Of a DNA stretch of 6,156 bases, positions 1-5,266 are shown in pieces. The notes beneath the pieces were generated by a model that was not told the origin of the DNA, ran no database searches, and worked only from the letters and a program-made list of their open reading frames with translations. The stretch is from Prevotella sp. UBA3208. Lineage in GTDB: Bacteria > Bacteroidota > Bacteroidia > Bacteroidales > Bacteroidaceae. The position numbers and the translations under genes are program-made. How positions within the stretch are numbered: position 1 is the stretch's first letter; the number at the start of each line of letters is the position of its first letter. The DNA is taken from NCBI GenBank assembly GCA_002363695.1, contig DEWO01000080.1, forward strand, positions 1 to 6,156, read 5' to 3'.

Positions 1-629
1 CGGGTACGGCACGCGACGAGAATCCTTACCGCAATCTGGTTCCGGTAGGCTATACGAAGTACAGCAGTACGCTTCCCATTGTCTTGGGAAAGGCACTCTG
101 TTATTTCATGATATTCATGGTGATGGGGGCTTGGCTGTCGATGGCAGTTCCCCGCTTGTTCCACTTTCCCCAGTTGGCCACGTTCTGGTCTTTGTTCCAC
201 ATGATGCTTCCCTTCATCATCGCCAGCATCTTCTTCGGTATGCTTGTGTCGTGTACGGTCAAGTATCGTGAGAATGTCATGCTGCTGGTGGTCTTCGTCT
301 CCATCCCTCTGTTGTTTCTCACAGGTGTCAGTTGGCCTCAGTCCAGCATCCCCAGCTATTGGCAGGGTGTTTCGTGGCTGTTCCCCTCTACGTTTGGAGC
401 CCGTGCCTATATCCGTCTGAACTCCATGGGAGCCGACCTCAGCGATGTATTGCCCGAGATTCGCATTCTGTGGATACAAGCCATCTGTTATTTCGTTCTG
501 ACCATCGGTCTCTACCGCTTCCAGATTTACCAGGCTCGCAAGCGTGCATTAGAGCGCCTGCACTTCCTGCGGCATAAGCGAGTAGCCAAGATGATGGGGG
601 AGGGTGCTCCTGATGATGAAGAACCGTAA
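1..629 (+). CDS. ABC-2 type transporter permease, C-terminal part (5' end outside window)
   Basis: The reading frame is open from base 3 and ends at TAA 627-629, giving 208 visible residues; a TTG at 84 is internal and not a credible start. The fragment has four hydrophobic segments at about residues 26-50, 62-84, 92-110 and 154-172, followed by a basic tail (QARKRALERLHFLRHKR) and an acidic end. The segment PSYWQGVSWLFPSTFGARAYIRLNSMGADL between helices 3 and 4 (residues about 117-146) resembles the conserved C-terminal part of ABC-2 permeases of the YhhJ/YbhR type, which export drugs or other hydrophobic compounds across the cytoplasmic membrane with a separate or fused ATPase and often an HlyD-family adaptor. 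Those partners would lie upstream, outside the window. It converges on the minus-strand genes. Family call is good; the substrate is unknown. Confidence 0.85.
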   Translation, partial: GTARDENPYRNLVPVGYTKYSSTLPIVLGKALCYFMIFMVMGAWLSMAVPRLFHFPQLATFWSLFHMMLPFIIASIFFGMLVSCTVKYRENVMLLVVFVSIPLLFLTGVSWPQSSIPSYWQGVSWLFPSTFGARAYIRLNSMGADLSDVLPEIRILWIQAICYFVLTIGLYRFQIYQARKRALERLHFLRHKRVAKMMGEGAPDDEEP

Positions 630-654
630 GGCAATACATGAGTTTCATTACGAC

Positions 655-727
655 TTTCTGTTTTTCGAGTGCACTCCAGTAAAAATTGGAGTGCAGTGAA
701 AAACTTTTTGGAGTGCGCTCGAAAAAA
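655..727. repeat. Three-copy inverted/direct repeat in the convergent intergenic gap
   Basis: The core TTGGAGTGC followed by a GAAAAA tail occurs twice in direct orientation (from about 686 and from about 709, 23 bp apart) and once inverted (CGAGTGCACTCCA, 666-678). Bases 661-678 pair with 709-726 as an 18-bp stem with one G-T wobble and a 30-base loop. An alternative 9-bp hairpin is 670-678 with 687-695 and an 8-base loop. GAGTGCACTC at 667-676 is a perfect palindrome. It fills most of the 119-bp gap between the stops of the permease and mrp genes. It could stop or protect transcripts from both sides, but no classic stem followed directly by a T tract is seen. A T7 run at 744-750 follows a weak 5-bp stem (730-734/742-746) on the plus strand. 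It may be a member of a dispersed repeat family; that is inference. Confidence 0.75.
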
Positions 728-748
728 GCAAAGGTATAACCCCTTTTT

Positions 749-1855
749 TTATTTTACTCCAACAACTTCTGTTTTGGGCAGTTCGCGGTTGCGCTTGTTG
801 ACAACCGTGACGACGGCTTGGGCGAGATTGATGAAGGCCAGGCCCGTGGCGGTGTCGCTGTTGAGGGCGGCTGGCGTGCCTTGGTCGCCGTTGTCGCAAA
901 TGCTCTGCACGAGGGGAATCTGGGCGAGCAGGGGGACATTCATTTCCTCTGCCAGCTGTTTGCAGCCCTCCTTGCCGAAGATGTAGTAGCGATTCTCGGG
1001 CAGTTCGGCAGGCGTGAACCATGCCATGTTCTCCACCAAACCGAGGATGGGCACGTTCACCTTCTCATTGCGATACATGTCGATACCCTTGCGGGCGTCG
1101 GCAAGGGCTACCTGCTGAGGGGTGCTGACGATGATTGCTCCGGTGATGGCCAGCGTCTGCAGCAGCGTCAGATGAATGTCGCTGGTGCCTGGAGGCGTGT
1201 CGAGAATCAGATAGTCGAGCTCGCCCCAATCGGCGTCGCCAATGAGCTGTTTCAAGGCATTGGAAGCCATGCCGCCACGCCACAGCGTAGCCGTATCAGG
1301 CGATACAAAGAATCCGATGGAGAGCAGTTTGACGCCGTAAGCCTCAATGGGTTCTATCAGGTCGCGTCCATCCACGTTGACGGCGTAAGGACGGGCATCC
1401 TCGCATTTGAACATCTTAGGCATGGACGGACCGAAAATATCGGTATCCAGCAGTCCCACCTTGTAGCCTAAACGGGCCAGAGCAATAGCGAGGTTGGCGG
1501 AAACGGTGCTTTTGCCGACGCCGCCCTTGCCGGAGCTGACGGCTATGACATTCTTGACTTGTGGCAACATCTTACCAGCCTCAGGACGTGGCTTCGACTT
1601 GAATTCCGTCTGAATCTCCACCTCCACATCCTTGCCGCAATGGTATTTGATGGCAGCCTCGGCAGCCTTGACGGTCGATTTGAGGAACGGGTCGGTGTCA
1701 CGGGGAAATTCCAGCACTACTGTCACCTTGTTGTGCACGTTGTCCACGGCAGGCTGGTCAGCCAGCATACCGCTTTCTATGATGTTTTTCTTGGTGCCTG
1801 CATAGGTTACGGTCTGCAGGGCTTCTACTATCATCTGAGGATAAAGCTTTTCCAT
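749..1855 (-). CDS. mrp: Mrp/NBP35 (ApbC) family P-loop ATPase, Fe-S cluster carrier
   Basis: The protein has 368 residues, a full-length size for bacterial Mrp. Residues 1 to about 85 match the N-terminal MIP18/DUF59 domain; residues about 98-350 form a deviant-Walker ATPase of the MinD/Mrp class. Visible motifs are the deviant Walker A GKGGVGKST (109-117, with the signature K110 and K115), switch I DTDIFGPSMPKMF (137-149) and switch II DTPPGTSD (219-226). Family members bind and transfer Fe-S clusters in the cytoplasm. The CxxC that usually follows the ENM motif is absent: VENMAWFTPAELPENRYYIF (274-293) has no cysteine. The four cysteines (73, 151, 298, 320) are scattered. The ATG at 1855 fits the family N-terminus (MEKLYPQMIVEAL) and lies 8 bp after the preceding gene's stop, so it is probably cotranscribed. 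It is the last gene of the minus-strand unit. The role as Fe-S carrier is from family knowledge. Confidence 0.93.
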   Translation of the reverse strand: MEKLYPQMIVEALQTVTYAGTKKNIIESGMLADQPAVDNVHNKVTVVLEFPRDTDPFLKSTVKAAEAAIKYHCGKDVEVEIQTEFKSKPRPEAGKMLPQVKNVIAVSSGKGGVGKSTVSANLAIALARLGYKVGLLDTDIFGPSMPKMFKCEDARPYAVNVDGRDLIEPIEAYGVKLLSIGFFVSPDTATLWRGGMASNALKQLIGDADWGELDYLILDTPPGTSDIHLTLLQTLAITGAIIVSTPQQVALADARKGIDMYRNEKVNVPILGLVENMAWFTPAELPENRYYIFGKEGCKQLAEEMNVPLLAQIPLVQSICDNGDQGTPAALNSDTATGLAFINLAQAVVTVVNKRNRELPKTEVVGVK

Positions 1856-1863
1856 ATATAGTT

Positions 1864-2499
1864 TTAAAAATTAATACCGAGATTAGCGAAGAGGCTGCGC
1901 GTGTGGGCTGCATCGAACTCGTCTCTGGCAATATTGGTCAATCCGAGGTCGTAACCCAATTCTACGTACATCATCTTATATTCCAGACAGCAACCGCCAC
2001 GCAGACCGCCGTCGAAGCGCTTCATGCTGTCGAAAACACTGACTGATTCGCGCGTTTCATAATTCTTGACCTTGCCCGTGATGCCGACGGCGAAGTAGCC
2101 GCCGAGGAAAGGCGAAATAAAGAGATCGTCGTCAACGTTGAAGTTGTATTTCGCCACGATAGGCAGTTGCAGATAGCCCAGGCGGTAGGTCACCTTCGCA
2201 TCGTTCAAATGAGTCTTGCCACCCTTCTCTGAATACATCAGTCCCAGTTCCAGCCATACGGGATGTTGGCGCGAGAGCTGCATGCCGAACACACCGCCGA
2301 TGACGAGACCAGTACGGGGATTGGTATCGAAGTTGGTTGACTCGCTGCTGGTGCTGGCGATATTCATACCGAGACGCAGACCGTAGTAGCGTTCCGTGTC
2401 GTCGCGATTGTAGCGGCTGCGTTCTCTGTTGGTTTGATACTGTGCAAACGTTGGTATAGCCAGTGCTATGACCATGATGAGCGTGAAGATTCTTTTCAT
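1864..2499 (-). CDS. Outer-membrane beta-barrel protein, PorT-like family
   Basis: This 211-residue protein begins with a Sec signal peptide (MKRIFTLIMVIALAIPTFA, likely cut after A19 before QYQTN). A polar stretch follows (about 20-37), then alternating amphipathic strands typical of an 8-stranded barrel: YYGLRLGMNIAS, TGLVIGGVFGMQLS, VWLELGLMYSEKGG, TYRLGYLQLPIVAKYNF, LFISPFLGGYFAVGITG, GGLRGGCCLEYKMMYVELGYDLGL and a final SLFANLGINF ending in phenylalanine, the usual barrel C-terminal signal. The LGYLQLPIVAKYNF and PFLGGYFAVG segments are characteristic of the Bacteroidota outer membrane beta-barrel (PorT-like) domain. No ligand or partner can be named. A vicinal Cys pair (C170-C171) is unusual for an exported barrel and is encoded next to dsbD. 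The start lies 15 bp after the dsbD stop, so it is probably part of the same transcript. Confidence 0.85.
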   Translation of the reverse strand: MKRIFTLIMVIALAIPTFAQYQTNRERSRYNRDDTERYYGLRLGMNIASTSSESTNFDTNPRTGLVIGGVFGMQLSRQHPVWLELGLMYSEKGGKTHLNDAKVTYRLGYLQLPIVAKYNFNVDDDLFISPFLGGYFAVGITGKVKNYETRESVSVFDSMKRFDGGLRGGCCLEYKMMYVELGYDLGLTNIARDEFDAAHTRSLFANLGINF

Positions 2500-2514
2500 G
2501 ATTATATGAATATT

Positions 2515-4509
2515 TTATGGTTTCGTATGCTGAAGACCGGCATCCAGCCAGTCGATGTATTCTTGAATATCTTCGTTGTAGGAGCGCGAAGGACCAAGGG
2601 GCTTTCCCTCTGCGTCGAGCAACACATAGAATGGCTGGGTGTTGGCGCCGAACTTCACAGCCTGGAAGTGGCTCCACTTGTCGCCTATGGTGCGCAGGGT
2701 GCGCTTCTGTCCGTTCACCTCCACTTCGATGGGCTCGGAGAGTGGAGTCTTGTCGTCCACATACAGAGAGATGAGCACATAGTCGTCGGTCAGTCGGCGT
2801 GCCACCTCGCTGTCCGTCCAGACGGCAGCCTCCATTTTACGGCAGTTCACGCAACCGAAGCCTGTAAAGTCGATGATAACGGGTTTGCCTTGCTCGCGAG
2901 CGTATGCCATTCCCTGTTCGTAATCCTTGAACTTGGCTTCGACGATGGCCGTCTGCACCATCTTGTAATCCTGCGTGTACATAGGAGGCGTAAAGGCACT
3001 GATAGCCTTTAGCGGAGCGCCCCAAAGACCGGGAATCATATAGATGGTGAATGCAAACGAGATGAGGCCGAGGAAGAATTGTGGCACGTTTGTACGATGC
3101 CCGTCGTCATCATGAGGGAAGCGGAGCCACCCCATGAGATAGGCGCCTAACAAGCCGAAGAGGGCAATCCAAATGGATAGGAACACCTCGCGGTCGAGCA
3201 GTCGCCAGCCATATGCCAAATCGGCTACGCTCAGGAATTTGAGCGCAAAAGCCAGTTCGATGAATCCCAGTACCACCTTGATGGTATTCATCCATCCGCC
3301 CGACTTCGGTGCCGACTTCAATAGTGTGGGGAAGAGGGCAAAGAGCGCAAAGGGGATAGCCAGTCCGATGGAGAATCCTAACATGCCGATGGTAGGACCG
3401 AGGATATTGCCTTGTGTAGATACGGCGACGAGCAGGAATCCGATGATAGGACCCGTGCACGAGAAACTGACCAGTACCAGGGTGAATGCCATGAGGAAAA
3501 TGGATAGCAATCCTGTAGCCTTTTCCGACTTCTCGTCAATCTTGGTTGACCACGAGGAGGGTAGCGTCAACTCGAAAGCCCCGAAGAAAGATGCTGCAAA
3601 GACTATGAGCAGCAGGGCAAAGAAGATATTGAACCACGCATTCGTGGACAGCGCATTCAGGGCATTGGCACCAAAGAGCAGGGTTACCAGCAGTCCCAGG
3701 AATACGTATATGACGATGATGCTCAGCCCATACGTCACAGCTTCCCGAATGGCTTTCGAACGCTCCTTGTTGCGCTTCAGGAAGAACGATACCGTCATCG
3801 GGATGATAGGCCATACGCAGGGCGTCAGCAAGGCTAAGAAGCCACCCAGCAGACCGGCAAAGAAAATAGCGGCCTCACCCCAACCCTCTCCAATAGGCGA
3901 GGGAGTATTGTCTTGGGCCTGAAGCTCTTTGATAACGGGTTGCCAGAGGTCAGTTGACAGTTGAGAGTTGGGAGTTGAGAGTTGAGAGTTGGGAGTTGAG
4001 AGTTGAGTGGTGTCGGAAGACGCCTCTGAACCTCCCCTCTCTGTAGGAGAGGGGTCGGGGGTGAGGCTTCCTTTCTTCTTAAACGCCACTTCCGATGGGG
4101 GCATACACATCTCGTCGTTGCAGGCGCCATACTCCAAATAGCAGTCGATGGTATATTTCTCTTTGGTGAACTTGATTTTCTGAACGAAAGTGGCTGCGCC
4201 TTCAAAGTAGCGCACATCCATACCGAAGAGCTTATCAAACTTCTTCAGTTCGTTGCCTCGGGGCTTTAATTTGCCTACGGTTTCTGCACCGTCCATCTTC
4301 ACCTTGTTGAAGTTAGCGGCAATAGGTCCGCCATCCAAGTCGGTGGAGTACACATGCCATCCGGCATCAATCTTACCGGTAAAAATAATTTCTGCCTCAC
4401 CATTGGCAAGTTCTTTCAGCTGTGCAGTGAAATGCACAGGGTCAACCATCTGTGCACTCGCGGAGCACACAATCAGAAAAGTGAGCAGTATGGTGTGTAA
4501 TCTCTTCAT
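2515..4509 (-). CDS. dsbD: Thiol:disulfide interchange protein DsbD
   Basis: The 664-residue protein has all three DsbD parts. A signal peptide (MKRLHTILLTFLIVCSASA, 1-19) leads to a periplasmic Ig-like alpha domain (about 20-147) with the redox pair C130/C135 in GACNDEMCMPP. A linker (148-211) precedes a membrane core of about eight helices (212-494) with the two buried cysteines C231 (LTPCVWPIIPMT) and C351 (SFSCTGPIIG). A C-terminal thioredoxin domain (about 520-660) carries C553-V-N-C556 and the cis-proline motif TQPF (624-627). The family moves electrons from cytoplasmic thioredoxin to periplasmic disulfide isomerases, cytochrome c maturation and related proteins. The start at 4509 was chosen because it begins directly with the signal peptide; the frame stays open to an ATG at 4662, but that would overlap the regulator gene and put non-signal sequence in front. 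The linker is built largely from repeat DNA (heptamers and two hairpin repeats, listed separately). Confidence 0.95.
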   Translation of the reverse strand: MKRLHTILLTFLIVCSASAQMVDPVHFTAQLKELANGEAEIIFTGKIDAGWHVYSTDLDGGPIAANFNKVKMDGAETVGKLKPRGNELKKFDKLFGMDVRYFEGAATFVQKIKFTKEKYTIDCYLEYGACNDEMCMPPSEVAFKKKGSLTPDPSPTERGGSEASSDTTQLSTPNSQLSTPNSQLSTDLWQPVIKELQAQDNTPSPIGEGWGEAAIFFAGLLGGFLALLTPCVWPIIPMTVSFFLKRNKERSKAIREAVTYGLSIIVIYVFLGLLVTLLFGANALNALSTNAWFNIFFALLLIVFAASFFGAFELTLPSSWSTKIDEKSEKATGLLSIFLMAFTLVLVSFSCTGPIIGFLLVAVSTQGNILGPTIGMLGFSIGLAIPFALFALFPTLLKSAPKSGGWMNTIKVVLGFIELAFALKFLSVADLAYGWRLLDREVFLSIWIALFGLLGAYLMGWLRFPHDDDGHRTNVPQFFLGLISFAFTIYMIPGLWGAPLKAISAFTPPMYTQDYKMVQTAIVEAKFKDYEQGMAYAREQGKPVIIDFTGFGCVNCRKMEAAVWTDSEVARRLTDDYVLISLYVDDKTPLSEPIEVEVNGQKRTLRTIGDKWSHFQAVKFGANTQPFYVLLDAEGKPLGPSRSYNEDIQEYIDWLDAGLQHTKP
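3873..3905 (+). repeat. Hairpin repeat unit A inside the dsbD linker
   Basis: On the plus strand the unit starts CCTCACCCCAACCCTCTCC and continues to a GGCGAGGGAG end. CCCTC 3884-3888 pairs with GAGGG 3899-3903, then one mismatch, then CC 3890-3891 with GG 3896-3897 around an AATA loop. On the coding (minus) strand it reads as TPSPIGEGWGE (residues 202-212). The same kind of sequence recurs in Bacteroidota genomes and proteins, as far as I recognise it. It is the inverted counterpart of the unit at 4031-4066, with which it shares a 9-bp CCTCACCCC / GGGGTGAGG end. Confidence 0.7.
3952..4007. repeat. Tandem 7-bp repeat (AGTTGRG x8) in dsbD coding sequence
   Basis: Eight consecutive heptamers are visible on the plus strand: AGTTGAC, AGTTGAG, AGTTGGG, AGTTGAG, AGTTGAG, AGTTGGG, AGTTGAG, AGTTGAG. 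The G/A pattern gives a higher 21-bp period, so three units encode one QLSTPNS heptapeptide. The translated run is QLSTPNSQLSTPNSQLST (residues 169-186), in the linker between the periplasmic and membrane parts of DsbD. Because 7 is not a multiple of 3, gain or loss of one or two units would shift the frame, while three units would keep it. Confidence 0.92.
4031..4066 (-). repeat. Hairpin repeat unit B inside the dsbD linker
   Basis: On the plus strand CCCCTCTC (4034-4041) pairs perfectly with GAGAGGGG (4047-4054) around a 5-base loop, followed by TCGGGGGTGAGG. Read on the minus strand it begins CCTCACCCCCGACCCCTC, matching the start of the unit at 3873-3905, so the two are in opposite orientation. 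Coding-strand translation is LTPDPSPTERGGSE (residues 149-162). It lies at the boundary where the alpha domain of DsbD ends (VAFKKKGS). Confidence 0.75.
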
Positions 4510-4517
4510 TTCGAGGC

Positions 4518-4549
4518 CAAAGGTACACAAAATTTCTTTATTTGCCAAG
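4518..4549 (-). promoter_or_regulatory. Candidate Bacteroidota-type promoter in front of dsbD
   Basis: On the minus strand TACCTTTG (4525-4518) fits the TAnnTTTG -7 box used by the Bacteroidota primary sigma factor. A CTTG (4549-4546) lies 20 bases upstream and matches three of four bases of the TTTG -33 box. Only 8 bases (GCCTCGAA) separate the -7 box from the dsbD ATG, so a transcript would be almost leaderless. The -33 part overlaps the last codons of the response regulator. It could give dsbD and the two genes after it expression independent of the two-component genes. The box alone can arise by chance in this A/T-rich gap. Confidence 0.4.
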
Positions 4550-5266
4550 AAATTTGGCATCAAGATAACTTTGGAACGCCTCTTTGTATATATCTCCGAC
4601 AGGAAGATAGGTGTCAGCATCCATAATAACGCGGTTTTTGTTGACTTCCTGTATCTTGTCAAGGTTGACGATGTACGAGCGATGAATGCGCATGAAGTTG
4701 GCAGGCAGTCGCTCTTCCATCTTCTTCATCGAGAGGAGGGTGATGATGGGTTTCGCCTCGCTGTCAAGATAGATTTTCAAGTATTCGCTCATGCCCTCGA
4801 TATAGCGGATATCGGCAATACTGACTTTCACGATGCGATATTCTGTTTTGACGAAGATAGTGTCTTCGGCTGGGCTGTTGGGCGTTGGCTGTTGGGGGGT
4901 AGCTGCTTGTCCCTCCAAGCGTTCCTTGAGGCGCGAAGCTGCCCTTTGGAAGTCCTGTAGTCCGAAGGGCTTCAGCAGATAGTCAACGGCATTGACCTTA
5001 AATCCCTCAACGGCATATTCGGCATAAGCCGTGGTGAAGACCACAAGCGGCGGAGCCTGTAGTGATTTCACGAAGTCCATGCCGTTCAGGTCGGGCATGT
5101 TGATATCGCAAAAGATAGCATCCACGGTGTCCTGTTCCAGGAACTGGCGTGCCTCCAGTGCACTTTGGCATTGGGCTGCCAGTTCGAGGAATGGTACTTT
5201 CTTGATATATGCTGCCAACTGCTGGAGTGCCAGTGGCTCATCGTCAATAGCCAAACATCTAATCAT
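4538..5266 (-). CDS. LytTR-family response regulator
   Basis: The 242-residue protein has an N-terminal receiver domain (1 to about 117) and a C-terminal LytTR DNA-binding domain (about 135-240). Receiver landmarks are the acidic pair D8-D9, phosphoacceptor D54 in FCDINMPDLNG, T78/T79 in VFTTAYAEYAV and K99 in LLKPF. The LytTR part shows the family pattern IFVKTEYRIVKV, IRYIEGMSEYLKIYL, LPANFMRIHRSYIVNL and LPVGDIYKEAF. Such proteins bind short direct repeats in promoters when phosphorylated. The ATG at 5266 overlaps the kinase stop by 4 bp (ATGA), which points to translational coupling and fixes the start. A Pro/Gln/Asn-rich interdomain linker (AATPQQPTPNSPAED, 121-135) is encoded by short 7-bp repeats. 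The target genes are unknown; dsbD directly downstream is one candidate. Confidence 0.93.
   Translation of the reverse strand: MIRCLAIDDEPLALQQLAAYIKKVPFLELAAQCQSALEARQFLEQDTVDAIFCDINMPDLNGMDFVKSLQAPPLVVFTTAYAEYAVEGFKVNAVDYLLKPFGLQDFQRAASRLKERLEGQAATPQQPTPNSPAEDTIFVKTEYRIVKVSIADIRYIEGMSEYLKIYLDSEAKPIITLLSMKKMEERLPANFMRIHRSYIVNLDKIQEVNKNRVIMDADTYLPVGDIYKEAFQSYLDAKFLGK
4873..4897. repeat. Short 7-bp repeat in the response-regulator linker
   Basis: On the plus strand three units of GTTGGNN follow each other (GTTGGGC 4877-4883, GTTGGCT 4884-4890, GTTGGGG 4891-4897), and GGCTGTTGGG occurs twice 14 bp apart (4873-4882, 4887-4896). The unit is a rotated, slightly diverged form of the AGTTGRG heptamer in dsbD. 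It encodes part of the linker QQPTPNSP between the receiver and LytTR domains. Confidence 0.55.

Noticed and set aside
84..86. TTG at 84 as start of the permease gene
   Set aside because: The frame is open to the left edge and the sequence before it (ARDENPYRNLVPVGYTKY) continues the permease; the gene is simply cut by the window.
661..726. Classic bidirectional intrinsic terminator
   Set aside because: The stem is long-looped and its A/T tracts are paired inside the stem; no free T tract directly follows it on either strand.
818..1471. 217-codon open frame on the plus strand
   Set aside because: It is antisense to the well-supported mrp gene and has no recognisable motif.
2434..3012. 192-codon open frame on the plus strand
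   Set aside because: It is antisense to the ends of dsbD and the barrel gene with no family resemblance.
3173..3922. 249-codon open frame on the plus strand
   Set aside because: It is fully antisense to dsbD, shows no recognisable domain, and its composition reflects the complementary codons of a membrane protein.
3952..4007. CRISPR-like repeat array
   Set aside because: The units are 7 bp, directly adjacent without spacers, and in frame inside a gene.
3873..4066. A small composite mobile element bounded by the inverted CCTCACCCC ends
   Set aside because: The interior contains what looks like native DsbD sequence (DLWQPVIKELQA), no target-site duplication flanks the ends, and the units look like separate repeats.
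4510..4662. N-terminal extension of dsbD by 51 residues to an ATG at 4662
   Set aside because: It overlaps the end of the response-regulator gene and would bury a clear signal peptide (MKRLHTILLTFLIVCSASA) inside the protein.
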